From Treponema berlinense (lineage in GTDB: Bacteria; Spirochaetota; Spirochaetia; Treponematales; Treponemataceae): DNA of 64,000 nt. The notes under the pieces are model-generated. The model saw nothing but the letters and a program-made list of their open reading frames with translations, searched no databases and was not told the DNA's origin. A program made the position numbers and the translations under genes. Below, one piece after another: positions 51,273-61,089 of this stretch (positions are counted from its first letter, which is position 1; each line of letters begins with the position of its first letter). The stretch lies in the NCBI RefSeq assembly GCF_900167025.1, contig NZ_FUXC01000011.1, positions 39,552 to 103,551 on the forward strand, written 5' to 3'.

Positions 51273-54200
51273 ATGTTTCGTATTTATGTAGAACGCAAGC
51301 CTGGCTTTCAGAGTGAAGCTCAGAGCATTTTATCGGAAATCAATGGATTTTTGGGCATTTCCTCTGTAAAGGGAGTGCGTTACTTTAACCGCTACGACAT
51401 TGAAAACACTTCGGAAGAAGTGTCTAAGATGGCCGCATTGAGAATTTTTTCTGAGCCTCAGAGCGACAGTGTGGCTTATGAAGAAGTTAAAATTGATGAA
51501 AAAGACACGGTTATTGTCTGGGAATATTTGCCTGGACAGTATGACCAGCGTGCTGATTCTGCTGAGCAGTGTCTTTCTCTTTTGCGTGAATCTATGAAGA
51601 ATTCTGCAAAAGTTGGATCTCTGCCTCCGCGCGTTCGCTGCGCAAAAATGGTTGTTTTGTCTGGAAGCGTTGGTGCTGACGAAGTTGCTAAAATTCAGCA
51701 TTACCTTGTAAACCCGGTTGACAGCCGCCTTACTGATTCGAAAATTCCTGACACTTTGGAAATTAAAGCTGCTGAACCGGGCGATGTTCCTGTTGTTGAA
51801 GGCTTTAACAAGTTTGGCAAAAAAGAACTTGGTGAATATCTTTCTAAAATGGGTCTTGCTATGGACTTGCCGGATATTCAGTTTTTGCAGAAATATTTTA
51901 AATCTATCGACCGTGATCCGACAGAAACCGAAATTCGTGTTCTTGACACTTACTGGTCTGACCACTGCCGCCACACGACGTTCAATACTGTTCTTAAAGA
52001 TATAAAAATCGAAAAAGGTCCTTATGCAAAACTCTTTAAGCAGTCGCTTGAAAATTACAAGGCTCTGCACACTGATCTTTATGCAAAACGCAAGGACAAG
52101 CCTCTCACATTGATGGACATGGCCACAATCGGCGGAAAATATCTTCGCAAGCACGGAATGCTTGATGACATGGAAGTGAGCGAAGAAAACAACGCATGTT
52201 CAATTTTTATTGATGTTCATTATACGACAGATAAAGACGGAAATCCTTATCCAGACGGAAAAGATGAAGTTGAACAGTGGCTTTTGCAGTTTAAAAACGA
52301 AACTCACAACCACCCGACAGAAATCGAACCTTTTGGTGGAGCTGCAACTTGTATTGGAGGCGCAATCCGCGATCCTCTTTCTGGACGCAGCTGGGTTTAT
52401 CAGTCGATGCGCGTAACTGGCGCCGGCGATCCTACTGTTCCAATGAGCGAAACTCTCCACGGAAAATTGCCTCAGCTTAAGCTTTGCCGCGAAGCTGCCC
52501 AGGGATTTTCTTCTTATGGAAATCAGATTGGCTTGACGACTGGTCAGGTTACGGAAATTTATCATCCAGGATTTTTGGCAAAACGCATGGAGCTTGGCGC
52601 TGTAATTGCTGCCAGTCCTTATTCAACTGTAATGCGCGAAACTCCTGAAGCAGGCGATATTGTAATTCTTCTTGGCGGCGGAACTGGACGCGACGGAATT
52701 GGCGGAGCGACGGGTTCTTCCAAAGTTCATACCGAAAAGTCTGTTACGACTGCGGCTGCGGAAGTTCAGAAGGGAAATGCCGTTGAAGAGAGAAAAATTC
52801 AGCGTCTTTTTAGAAACCCTGAAGTAAGCCACATGATTCGCCGTTCAAACGATTTTGGCGCTGGCGGTGTTTCTGTTGCTGTTGGTGAACTTGCTCCTGG
52901 ACTCGACATCAATCTTGATGCTGTTCCAAAAAAATACGAGGGCTTGAACGGAACCGAACTTGCAATTTCTGAAAGTCAGGAAAGAATGGCGGTTGTTGTT
53001 CGTGCCGGCGATGTTGAAAAATTCATTAAATTCTGTAACGACGAAAACTTGAATGCTGTTGTTGTTGCAACTGTTACTGACAAAAATAAACTTACGATGA
53101 AGTGGCGCGGAAAGACTATTGTTGACATTGACCGTTCTTTCCTCGATTCTGCAGGCGCTCCTCACTTTGCTAAGGCAAAAATTGAAAGTCCGTCCGAAAA
53201 TTCTTCTTCTCCGCTTGTAAAGCCTCTCGAAAGCGTACAGAAAGCTCTCGGAAACTGTGCTTCGGCTACTGGCGAAAGCGGCGAAAATATGCCGAATTCT
53301 GAACAGATTAAAAACGCATTTATCGCTGATATGGCAGACCTTGCCTGCTGTTCTCAGCGTGGTTTGCAGGAACGTTTTGACGGTTCTATTGGTTCTTCTA
53401 CAGTTTTGTTCCCGTTTGGCGGAAAATATCAGGGAACTCCAGAATGTGCAATGTCTGCAAAAATTCCTGTAATTTCTCCACGCGAAACTTCGACTGTAAG
53501 CCTTATGTCTTACGGTTATGATCCGCGCGTTGCCGAATGGTCTCCGTGGCATGGCGCGCAGACGGCGGTTTTGTCTTCTCTTGCAAAAATTACTTGTATT
53601 GGTGGAAAAGCAACTACAAGCCGCATGAGCTATCAGGAATTCTTTGGACGCACTGTTGACGAGAAAACTTGGGGTTATCCGACCGCAGCTCTTTTAGGTT
53701 CTGTTGATGCTCAGCGCGAAATGGGCTGTGCTTCGATTGGCGGCAAAGACTCAATGTCTGGTACTTTTGAAAATATGAATGTTCCTCACACACTTGTTTC
53801 TTTTGCTGTGGCTCATGATGAAGCAAAGAACGTTCAGTCTGGTTCATTCAAAAAATCTGGAAGCTATATTTATCTGGTTCAGGTTCCATATTCTGCGGAA
53901 CTTGCTCCTGACTGGGATACTTTTAAAAAGAACTCAGATGCCCTTTACGAAGCAAACAAGGCTGGAAAAGTGCTTGCAATGTATCCTGTTGGCGCCGGCG
54001 GAATTGCCGAGGCTGTTACAAAAATGGCTTTTGGAAACAAAATTGGCGTTCAGTTGACTGCAATTCCTTCAAGCGCTACCGCAATTGGTTTCCACCGCAA
54101 TGTAAACAATACTATTGCAGATTTGTTTACTCCGCTCTATGGTTCGATTATCGTAGAAACTGATGACGACAAATTTGAAAACAATGGATTTGTAAATACG

Positions 54201-55298
54201 ACTGTAATTAGAATCGGAAATACTCAAAAAGATTCTATTATCAGTGTTGCAATGGAAGGTCTTAATCCTCTTCCTCTTACAGAAATTTCGCTTGATGAGC
54301 TTTACGGGGCTTGGGACAAAACTCTTGCAAAAGTATTCCCGCCGGTTTCTGCTGTAGAACCTGCTAAAAAACTTCCTGAATGGGCAGTTAAAAAGCACGA
54401 TTCTCTCGAAGAAGCCCGTGCAAAGGTTTCTACTTTTACAGTTCTCGACAAGGCAAAAGCTAAGCCTCGCGTAATTGTTCCTGTTTTCCCGGGCACAAAC
54501 TGCGAATACGACATGGCCCGTGCTTTTAATTTGGCTGGAGCAGATTCAAAAATCTTTGTTTTCCGCAACAGAACTTCTAAAGATTTGGAAGAATCTCTTG
54601 TTGGTTTGCAGAAAGAAATTTCTGACGCGCAGATTGTTGCGTTTGCAGGTGGTTTCTCTGCCGGTGATGAACCTGACGGTTCAGGCAAATTTATTGCAAA
54701 CGTTATTCGGGAAGCAAATATTGCGCAGGCAATTACAGACCATCTTGAAAAGAAAAATGGCTTAATTCTCGGAATTTGTAACGGTTTCCAGGCTTTGATT
54801 AAGACGGGGCTTGTTCCTTTTGGAAAAATCGTTGAACCGTCTGCCGAAAACCCGACACTTACTTACAATAATATCCACCGTCATATAAGCCGCGTTGTCA
54901 GAACGACAATGGTAAGCGCTTCTTCTCCATGGGCTTTGGATAAAACAGTTTTGGACGCTCGTCCGCACTATGTTCCAGTAAGCCACGGTGAAGGACGTAT
55001 TATTATGTCTGAAGAATTTGCGGAAAAAATGTTCAAAAACGGCCAGGTATTTACACAGTATTGTGACGAAAACGGAATTCCTGCTGTGAGCGAACCAGAT
55101 AATCCAAACGGTTCGGCATTTGCAATCGAAGGTCTTACAAGTCCGGACGGACACGTTCTCGGAAAGATGGGACATTCTGAGCGCACTGTTGGAATCGGCG
55201 GATTTAGCAATGATTTGATTAAAAATATTGCTGGCGAAGACAATGGTTCTTCTTCTTGCCAGAATATTTTTGCTGCAGGTGTAAGATACTTTAATTAA
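51273..55298 (+). CDS. purL: Phosphoribosylformylglycinamidine synthase, PurL-PurQ fusion
   Basis: Fourth step of purine synthesis: converts FGAR to FGAM using ATP and glutamine. This is the large single-chain form (1341 residues). It has an N-terminal PurS-like domain, a duplicated PurM-like synthetase core with DTYWSDHCRHTTFNT and GGGTGRDGIGGATGSSKVHT, and a glutamine amidotransferase from about residue 1064. The amidotransferase nucleophile is Cys in GICNGFQALIKTG; RPHYVPVSHGEGRI supplies the catalytic His and Glu region. FPGTNCEYDMARAF starts the amidotransferase. The promoter ends 6 nt before the ATG. Some gut bacteria share this large form. Confidence 0.97.
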   Translation: MFRIYVERKPGFQSEAQSILSEINGFLGISSVKGVRYFNRYDIENTSEEVSKMAALRIFSEPQSDSVAYEEVKIDEKDTVIVWEYLPGQYDQRADSAEQCLSLLRESMKNSAKVGSLPPRVRCAKMVVLSGSVGADEVAKIQHYLVNPVDSRLTDSKIPDTLEIKAAEPGDVPVVEGFNKFGKKELGEYLSKMGLAMDLPDIQFLQKYFKSIDRDPTETEIRVLDTYWSDHCRHTTFNTVLKDIKIEKGPYAKLFKQSLENYKALHTDLYAKRKDKPLTLMDMATIGGKYLRKHGMLDDMEVSEENNACSIFIDVHYTTDKDGNPYPDGKDEVEQWLLQFKNETHNHPTEIEPFGGAATCIGGAIRDPLSGRSWVYQSMRVTGAGDPTVPMSETLHGKLPQLKLCREAAQGFSSYGNQIGLTTGQVTEIYHPGFLAKRMELGAVIAASPYSTVMRETPEAGDIVILLGGGTGRDGIGGATGSSKVHTEKSVTTAAAEVQKGNAVEERKIQRLFRNPEVSHMIRRSNDFGAGGVSVAVGELAPGLDINLDAVPKKYEGLNGTELAISESQERMAVVVRAGDVEKFIKFCNDENLNAVVVATVTDKNKLTMKWRGKTIVDIDRSFLDSAGAPHFAKAKIESPSENSSSPLVKPLESVQKALGNCASATGESGENMPNSEQIKNAFIADMADLACCSQRGLQERFDGSIGSSTVLFPFGGKYQGTPECAMSAKIPVISPRETSTVSLMSYGYDPRVAEWSPWHGAQTAVLSSLAKITCIGGKATTSRMSYQEFFGRTVDEKTWGYPTAALLGSVDAQREMGCASIGGKDSMSGTFENMNVPHTLVSFAVAHDEAKNVQSGSFKKSGSYIYLVQVPYSAELAPDWDTFKKNSDALYEANKAGKVLAMYPVGAGGIAEAVTKMAFGNKIGVQLTAIPSSATAIGFHRNVNNTIADLFTPLYGSIIVETDDDKFENNGFVNTTVIRIGNTQKDSIISVAMEGLNPLPLTEISLDELYGAWDKTLAKVFPPVSAVEPAKKLPEWAVKKHDSLEEARAKVSTFTVLDKAKAKPRVIVPVFPGTNCEYDMARAFNLAGADSKIFVFRNRTSKDLEESLVGLQKEISDAQIVAFAGGFSAGDEPDGSGKFIANVIREANIAQAITDHLEKKNGLILGICNGFQALIKTGLVPFGKIVEPSAENPTLTYNNIHRHISRVVRTTMVSASSPWALDKTVLDARPHYVPVSHGEGRIIMSEEFAEKMFKNGQVFTQYCDENGIPAVSEPDNPNGSAFAIEGLTSPDGHVLGKMGHSERTVGIGGFSNDLIKNIAGEDNGSSSCQNIFAAGVRYFN

Positions 55299-55299
55299 G

Positions 55300-55457
55300 T
55301 CTTCGGCTTAGGGATTTTTGCGTGGCAAGCACGCTGCGACTTTTGCATGCAGCCTTCGGCTTAGGGATTGGAGTGGTTTAGTGGCTGGCTTTGACTGCCA
55401 CCGGAGGCGAATGCCGTAGCCACGGAAAGCCCGACCCGCGCAAGCGGGGAAGCCCCA
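55300..55457 (+). repeat. Structured intergenic repeat, family A, copy 8 (double)
   Basis: CTTCGGCTTAGGGATT occurs twice (55304 and 55367), so a truncated unit stands before a full one. The full unit reads GGGATTGGAGTGG, a hairpin region (GTGGC...GCCAC), CCGGAGGCGAATGCCGTAG, CCACGGAAAGCCCG, hairpin CCCGC gcaa GCGGG, AAGCCCC. Confidence 0.8.
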
Positions 55458-55481
55458 AATTTTAGAATTTAGGAATTTAAG

Positions 55482-56543
55482 ATGAAAAAAATTTTGAAAC
55501 TTTTTGCTGTTCTTTTGATGAGTTCGGTTATTTTTGCCGGATGTTCAAAAAAAGAAGAAAATCAGGTCCGCAAGCCTTCTGAAAATATTGATTCGTCGAC
55601 TTGGGTTGACAATTTGATTGACGGAAAAGCTGCGGCTTCTAAAGAAAATAAAAAAATCTTCCTGTTTTTTTCGGGCGATGATCAGGATAAGTCAAGCGCC
55701 GAACTTAAAGAAAAGATTTTTAACCGCGACGGTTTTATTTCCGAAATGACAAAGAATTATGTCCTTGTTAATTTGGATTTTTCTAATTCGCTTTTTGACA
55801 AGGCCGCTGCTGAACCGACAGCTTCTGAAGAAGAAAAAGCCGAGGCTGCCAAACTTTGGGTCAAACTCGAAGAAAATATGCGCGATGCCGGACTTTACAA
55901 TATTCAGGTGACTCCTTCTTATTATATTTTGACAAAAGAAGGTTATGTAATTAAGCAGATGGTTTTTGAAAACAAACCTGAATCTGTGGAAGATTTTTTT
56001 GCCGGTTACAATCCGCTTGTTGAAGAAATTGCTGAATACGAAAACACTATTTCTGCGGCTCGTTCTGGAAAAACCGAAGACAGACTGGCTGCAATCAACC
56101 GTCTTTTTGAAAAAACCGACCCTCAGTTGCGCTATCTGCTTGCTGATTTTTGCTCGGATTATATCAAACTCGACAAAAAAAATTCGACCGGAATGGTTGG
56201 AAGCTATGTCGTTGCATTGGCAAATTCAAACGCTGTTCAGCATTATCTTGACCAGGATCCTCTGGCTGCAAGCGAAGAATTTGCAACGGCAGCAAAGAGC
56301 AAATTTTTGGAACCAGAACAGAAACAGCAGTGTTTTTATACAGCGGCATACCTTTTTGCTTCGAGCGGAACGGACGACGCTGTAAAAGTTAAAGATTATT
56401 TGCAGAAAGCTTACGATGTGGCTCCAGATTCGGAATATGCGGAGTCGATTTTGAGCATGATGCGAATGATGGAAGAAAAATACGGTGAAAGCGCAGAACC
56501 TCCTGCAGACGCGCCGGAAGCTAAAGATTCTGCTGAGAACTAA
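55482..56543 (+). CDS. Thioredoxin-fold lipoprotein lacking the CxxC motif
   Basis: The lipobox FAGC (Cys21) anchors it. Residues about 40-155 resemble a thioredoxin_7/DUF255-type fold (KIFLFFSGDDQDKSSAELKE, KNYVLVNLDFSNS, IQVTPSYYILTKEGYVIKQM with the cis-Pro). The position of the usual CxxC is GDDQDKSS, so it cannot be a disulfide oxidoreductase. The C-terminal 180 residues are helical and include TPR-like pairs (YLFASSGTDDAVKVKDYLQK). It may be a chaperone-like or binding protein in the periplasm. The start has only a weak ribosome site. Confidence 0.8.
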   Translation: MKKILKLFAVLLMSSVIFAGCSKKEENQVRKPSENIDSSTWVDNLIDGKAAASKENKKIFLFFSGDDQDKSSAELKEKIFNRDGFISEMTKNYVLVNLDFSNSLFDKAAAEPTASEEEKAEAAKLWVKLEENMRDAGLYNIQVTPSYYILTKEGYVIKQMVFENKPESVEDFFAGYNPLVEEIAEYENTISAARSGKTEDRLAAINRLFEKTDPQLRYLLADFCSDYIKLDKKNSTGMVGSYVVALANSNAVQHYLDQDPLAASEEFATAAKSKFLEPEQKQQCFYTAAYLFASSGTDDAVKVKDYLQKAYDVAPDSEYAESILSMMRMMEEKYGESAEPPADAPEAKDSAEN

Positions 56544-56677
56544 AATATTAAAAAACTGGTCTGTCTAAAAAACGTTTTTTTGTAAAAAACAGTTTGCTTT
56601 TCCGGCTTTTTATTTTTCTAAGCCGGCTTTGCAGACTTGTGTTTTTTTTGACAGACTGAAAAATTTATAGGAAAAAT

Positions 56678-57961
56678 ATGGACGACTACCCCTCGGATAA
56701 TTTAATTATTCTTTTATTGATTGCGATTACTTGTATTGTGCTTTCGTCGCTTTTTTCGGCTTCGGAGAGCGCATTTCTCGGGCTTAACAAGCTTCGTGTT
56801 CATTTTTTGCGTGAAAAAGGCGATAAGCGCGCTATTCGGGCTGGAAAACTGCTTGAACGCAAGGAAGAACTTTTAAATATGCTTTTGGTCGGAAACGAAA
56901 TTGTAAATGTTACGCTTTCCGTCGTTTTAACTTCAATTTTTTTAAAACTTTTTGGAGCGGCTGGTCTTGGAATTGCCACTTCGATTGCGACTGTTTTGCT
57001 TTTGATTTTTGGCGAAATTACCCCGAAAAGTCTGACCACGCGTTATCCAGAAAAATCATCTTTTTTCTTGAGCCGGTTTGTCTGGTTTTTCTTTTATTTT
57101 TTGCGTCCTTTTGTAATAGTTTTTACTTCAATTTCCAGGCTTTTTTTGAAAATTTTTGGAATTTCCACAAAAAAGAAGCAGGCAACTTTTACTGAAGAGG
57201 AAATCAAAACTTTTATTGATGTTGGCGGCGAAGAAGGCGTTCTTGAAAATGGCGAAAAAAATATGATGAACCGCGTTTTTAAGTTCACCGATTTGAATGC
57301 TACCGATATTATGGTTCCCCGCTGCGACGTAATTGGAATTGAGACAAAGGCTTCTTACCGCGATATAATTCAGCTTTCTGAACGCACGCGAATCAGCCGT
57401 TTTCCGGTTTATACCGAAGACGGAATTGACAATATTCTTGGTGTGCTTTATGTAAAGGATTTGCTGTTTTTTAGAGGCGCAAAAGAAGATTTTTCTGTCG
57501 AGAAATTGATGCGTCCTCCGCTTTTTATTCCCGGAACTACAAAAATGTCCTCGATTCAGGAGATGATGCGCAAAAATAAGCAGAGTTTTGCTGTTGTAAT
57601 TGATGAATATTCTGGAACTGACGGAATTTTGACGACAGAAGACATTGAACGAGAGATTTTTGGTGCAATTGCGGACGATTTTCAAAAGGCAGGAGACCCG
57701 ACCTCTGTCCATATAAAAAATCCTGACGACAATTTGCTCGACGGAAGCGCGCGGCTTATTGATTTGGCGGACGAACTCCACTTAAAACTTGAAAGCCGCG
57801 ACAACGAAACAATTGGCGGTTACATTTGCGAAGTTTTGGGACACATTCCTGTTCCCGGCGAATTTATCGAAGTGGGCGAATATCGTTTTGAAGTAAGTTC
57901 AATGGACAGGCTCAGAATTGCAAGCGTTCATTGTACAAAAATTCCTGGAGGCGAAGAATAA
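56678..57961 (+). CDS. CorC/CNNM-family membrane protein (DUF21-CBS-CorC)
   Basis: A putative Mg2+/Co2+ transporter or regulator, often annotated as hemolysin. Three or four transmembrane helices form the DUF21 domain (residues about 8-175), with FSASESAFLGLNKLRVHFL and FGEITPKSLTTRYPEK. Two CBS domains follow (about 200-335): DIMVPRCDVIGIETKA and VVIDEYSGTDGILTTEDIE. The C-terminal CorC_HlyC domain contains SMDRLRIASV. The upstream gap holds a nested hairpin (GTCTGTC...GACAGAC around CCGGCTT...AAGCCGG). Its stop overlaps the paralogous next gene. Confidence 0.93.
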   Translation: MDDYPSDNLIILLLIAITCIVLSSLFSASESAFLGLNKLRVHFLREKGDKRAIRAGKLLERKEELLNMLLVGNEIVNVTLSVVLTSIFLKLFGAAGLGIATSIATVLLLIFGEITPKSLTTRYPEKSSFFLSRFVWFFFYFLRPFVIVFTSISRLFLKIFGISTKKKQATFTEEEIKTFIDVGGEEGVLENGEKNMMNRVFKFTDLNATDIMVPRCDVIGIETKASYRDIIQLSERTRISRFPVYTEDGIDNILGVLYVKDLLFFRGAKEDFSVEKLMRPPLFIPGTTKMSSIQEMMRKNKQSFAVVIDEYSGTDGILTTEDIEREIFGAIADDFQKAGDPTSVHIKNPDDNLLDGSARLIDLADELHLKLESRDNETIGGYICEVLGHIPVPGEFIEVGEYRFEVSSMDRLRIASVHCTKIPGGEE

Positions 57962-59241
57962 TGAAAATTTTTGTCGAAATAATTCTTCCGATCCTTGCCG
58001 ACATTCTCCTTGTTTTTATTGTCGCTTTTTTTGCCGCGAGCGAAACGGCTTTTTTGTCGATTACCCGCGTAACCTTGCATCAGATGTTAAAAAAAGAAGG
58101 CGATAAAAAAAATACGCCGGCCAAAAAAATTCAATTTTTAAAAAAAGATACAAACCGTCTTTTGTCGTTGATTTTGATTGGAATCAATTTTGTAACTTCT
58201 CTGGCTTCCGGTCTTGCCGCAATGATTGCGATTAAACTTGCAGGAAATTCAGGTTCGACCTATGCAACAATCATTATTTCGTTTGTTTTGATTGTTTTTG
58301 GAGAAATTATGCCAAAAACGGTTGCGGCTGCTTATCCGGTTCAGGCTGCAAGTGTTTTCGCTTCTCCTCTGATTTTTTTGGAAAAACTGTTGTTTCCGAT
58401 TGTCTGGCTTTTTTCTAAAATTACGGATTTTATTACAAAAATCCTCACAAGTTTTATTCACGAAGGCCGGGAACTTATAACTGAAGATGAATTAAAATCG
58501 CTGATTGCAGTTGGCGCAAACGAAGGAACTTTGGAAAACAGTGAAAAGCGAATGTTGTATAAAATTTTTGAATTTACGGATTTGAAAGTTCACGACATTA
58601 TGCGTCATAAAAGTCAGGTTCAGTTTGTGCCGGAAAATGCCTCGTATGTTGAAATTGCCGACATTTTTGCAGAAACCGGCTACAGCAGGCTTCCTGTTTG
58701 CCGAGGTTCTTTTGAAGATGTCCTTGGAGTTCTTTATTACAAAAATGTGCTTTTGGCAGGAAGAGTTATAAAGGAATCTAAAAATCTGGCGGTAAGATGT
58801 ATGCGTCCGGCGCTTTTTATTCCAGAAACGATTACCGCGACAGAACTTTTGCAAAAATTTAGAAAGGAAAACATAAATTTTGCGGTTGCTGTTGACGAAA
58901 ACGGTTCAAATATTGGAATTGTAACGATGGACGACATTATGCGCGCAGTTTTCGGGCACAGCGTGCACGGAGAACAGTCAGATATTCCTCCAGAAACCTT
59001 GATAGTTCCTGTCACCTCAAAGGAATTTCTGGTTCCTGGCGATATGAAAATTGACGATGTAAATGAACTTTTAAAACTCGAACTTGTAAGCGATGATTAC
59101 GATACTCTTGCCGGCTGGCTTTTGGAACAGTTCGATGCAATTCCGGAAGCAGGAGAAACAATTCGTCGTGACGGAGTTTTGTTCAAGGTAGAAGACCAGA
59201 CCCGTCGTCGGATTCAGAGCGTAAGAATCACATTCCCGTAA
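57961..59241 (+). CDS. Second CorC/CNNM-family membrane protein
   Basis: A paralogue of the preceding gene with the same order: DUF21 membrane domain (FFAASETAFLSITRVTLHQM, FGEIMPKTVAAAYPV), two CBS domains (HDIMRHKSQVQFVPENASYV, VAVDENGSNIGIVTMDDIMR) and a CorC_HlyC tail (DDYDTLAGWLLEQFDAIPEA). It is 426 residues. The ATG overlaps the upstream stop by one base (TAATG), so the two are co-translated and probably form a heteromer. Confidence 0.93.
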   Translation: MKIFVEIILPILADILLVFIVAFFAASETAFLSITRVTLHQMLKKEGDKKNTPAKKIQFLKKDTNRLLSLILIGINFVTSLASGLAAMIAIKLAGNSGSTYATIIISFVLIVFGEIMPKTVAAAYPVQAASVFASPLIFLEKLLFPIVWLFSKITDFITKILTSFIHEGRELITEDELKSLIAVGANEGTLENSEKRMLYKIFEFTDLKVHDIMRHKSQVQFVPENASYVEIADIFAETGYSRLPVCRGSFEDVLGVLYYKNVLLAGRVIKESKNLAVRCMRPALFIPETITATELLQKFRKENINFAVAVDENGSNIGIVTMDDIMRAVFGHSVHGEQSDIPPETLIVPVTSKEFLVPGDMKIDDVNELLKLELVSDDYDTLAGWLLEQFDAIPEAGETIRRDGVLFKVEDQTRRRIQSVRITFP

Positions 59242-59267
59242 TATTAAAAGATTTTCCTCAAATTCCC

Positions 59268-59316
59268 TGCAAAGACGGTTTACAAATTCAATAAAATAGC
59301 GTAATCCGTCTTTGCA
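59268..59316. terminator. Hairpin between convergent genes, probable terminator
   Basis: TGCAAAGACGG (59268-59278) pairs perfectly over 11 bp with CCGTCTTTGCA (59306-59316). A second short stem (GGC with GCC) follows before the next stop. A strong T run is absent, so efficiency is uncertain. Confidence 0.6.
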
Positions 59317-59341
59317 AGGCAATGCGTTTTTGCCGCCTGAC

Positions 59342-59983
59342 TTACTGGTGTTTTGCGATTTCCGAAATCAGTCTGGCAGTTTCTTCGATTCCTGCTGTTG
59401 AACTGTTTATCATAATATCGTAGTTTTTGCGGTCGCCCCAGGTTGCTTCCGTAAAAGTGTTGTAATGGTTTGCACGGCGTTTATCAATCTGCTGGATTGT
59501 CTTTTTTGCCGCCTGTTCCGGTTCTTTGTACAAGTCTTCGATTCTCTTTAGTTTTTCTTCCAGATTTCCATAGATAAAAACATTTAAAAGAGATTTTGAG
59601 TCAATTTCATCGCTTGTATTAAGAATGTAATCTGCACAGCGTCCGACAATTACGCAGTTTCCTTTTTTTGCAAGGTCGAGAATAACTTTACGTTCGGCAT
59701 TAAAAACCTGGTCCGCAAGAGGAAGCATCTGAGTTCCGTTAATCGAAGACGCTCCATTTGCTGTTCCAGAGTAGCTTGAGCCTAAAAGAAGATTGTATAA
59801 AAATCCTGAAGAAAGATTCTGTTCAGTTTTTTTAATAAAATCTGGAGAAAGTCCGCTTTCCTGAGCGGCCATGTCGATGATTTCCTTGTCGTAAAAATCA
59901 TAACCCAAAGATTCTGCAACGAGTTTTCCGATAAGTCTTCCGCCGGAACCGTATTCACGGCTGATAGTAATAATTTTTTTCAT
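59342..59983 (-). CDS. Cytidylate-kinase-like protein
   Basis: A paralogue of the 45.0-kb protein, 213 residues. ITISREYGSGGRLIGKLVAE is the nucleotide loop, YDFYDKEIIDMAAQESGL follows, and CVIIVGRCADYIL-like CVIVGRCADYILNT marks the CMP-binding region. YDIMINSSTAGIEETARLI is near the end. GGAGGC precedes the ATG. It is a stand-alone gene here, unlike the copy in the transporter operon. The family function is not known. Confidence 0.87.
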   Translation of the reverse strand: MKKIITISREYGSGGRLIGKLVAESLGYDFYDKEIIDMAAQESGLSPDFIKKTEQNLSSGFLYNLLLGSSYSGTANGASSINGTQMLPLADQVFNAERKVILDLAKKGNCVIVGRCADYILNTSDEIDSKSLLNVFIYGNLEEKLKRIEDLYKEPEQAAKKTIQQIDKRRANHYNTFTEATWGDRKNYDIMINSSTAGIEETARLISEIAKHQ

Positions 59984-60065
59984 AAAAAGCCTCCGTAAAG
60001 ACTGATTTTTGTTTTTTTGTAGGCTTATTATATCACAAAAATGCAGAAATTTAGGAAGTGAATTT

Positions 60066-61088
60066 TTAGAAAAAATTATATTTAAATGAAAGTGAAATGT
60101 TAAAGCAGTGCTGGTCAGCGCCGCCTTCCGAATCTTTTAGTTCGTTGTCTTTAGACCATTTTTGAGAATTGCTGAGATACGATTTTCCGCGAAGAGTTTT
60201 CATATAAAGGTAATCTGCGTTAAGGCAGATTGATTTTTTTGAATCGATTTTATATTCGGTGTTAAAATTGTAATTAAAGAGGCTGCAAAAATCCGAAACA
60301 ATGTCCAAATAATAAAGCCCTCTTGAATGGTGGCAGTCGATTGACTCAGAATAGACAAACGGAGAAAATTTAAATCCAGCTCCGACCGAAAAATCTTTTG
60401 GAAGGTTGAAAGCGATGCTGCCTCCGAGCCAAAAAATAAAATTCTGCCGTTTATAAGAAATTACGTCGCCAGAAAAATATTCAATTGACCGGTTTTCTTC
60501 ATCGTTCCAGGCCGCGTAATAACCGTCTGTTTTGTTTCCATACCAGCCAGTTCCATTTTTTGCCGTAAACTTAAATAACTGGTATTCAAATTCAAAAAAC
60601 GGGCTTATCTTTGTGCTGATTTTTTTTAGTTCTGGCAGTTTGAACGAATAGCCGGTTTTTAAGCTTGCAGAAATGTCGTAATCGATGTAATTGCGGCTTT
60701 CCGAATAGTTTGTTTTATAATCGTGTCCAGAAGTTTCCGTCACCTCGCTTGAATTATTATTGCGCCAGTCAGAATCCTTCATTGTTCCGCATTTCATCGG
60801 AAAACCTGCCGTAAATCCTGCTTCCAGAAAAACATTTTTGTAGCCGCCGTTAAGTTTTAGTCCAGAATAGAATTCGTTTTTGATTTCCCAGTTTAATTCA
60901 CTTAATTTGTCGCAATCGTAGATTGGCTCTTTTAAAAAGACATATTCGTTTACCTGGCCGTTTTTTACTCCAATCAGCGGTTCAACAGAAAGCGAAAAGT
61001 CTGTTTTTTTTATTTCGGCTTTGGCATAAACTGAGGCAAAAATCGAAAAAAAAGGAATTGCTAAAACTAACGGTAAAACTTTTTTCAT
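60066..61088 (-). CDS. Omptin-family outer-membrane protease
   Basis: A ten-stranded outer-membrane barrel protease is the best fit. A signal peptide covers residues 1-22. MKDSDW holds Asp105 and Asp107, equivalent to the omptin Asp83/Asp85 pair. SIDCHH holds Asp251 and His253, equivalent to Asp210/His212. All four catalytic positions are therefore present. The pattern of long strands with aromatic girdles and the final SFKYNFF (terminal Phe) agree with barrel insertion. It begins 1 nt after the pseudouridine synthase stop with no ribosome site, so translation is coupled. A longer in-frame start lies within the upstream gene and is unlikely. Confidence 0.8.
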   Translation of the reverse strand: MKKVLPLVLAIPFFSIFASVYAKAEIKKTDFSLSVEPLIGVKNGQVNEYVFLKEPIYDCDKLSELNWEIKNEFYSGLKLNGGYKNVFLEAGFTAGFPMKCGTMKDSDWRNNNSSEVTETSGHDYKTNYSESRNYIDYDISASLKTGYSFKLPELKKISTKISPFFEFEYQLFKFTAKNGTGWYGNKTDGYYAAWNDEENRSIEYFSGDVISYKRQNFIFWLGGSIAFNLPKDFSVGAGFKFSPFVYSESIDCHHSRGLYYLDIVSDFCSLFNYNFNTEYKIDSKKSICLNADYLYMKTLRGKSYLSNSQKWSKDNELKDSEGGADQHCFNISLSFKYNFF

Positions 61089-61089
61089 T

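Noticed and set aside
51330..52154. A 274-codon open frame opposite purL
   Set aside because: The sense strand encodes conserved PurL throughout; antisense openness comes from codon bias.
55300..55457. CRISPR array suggested by repeated palindromes
   Set aside because: Unit lengths are irregular, there are no equal-sized unique spacers, and no cas genes lie in the window.
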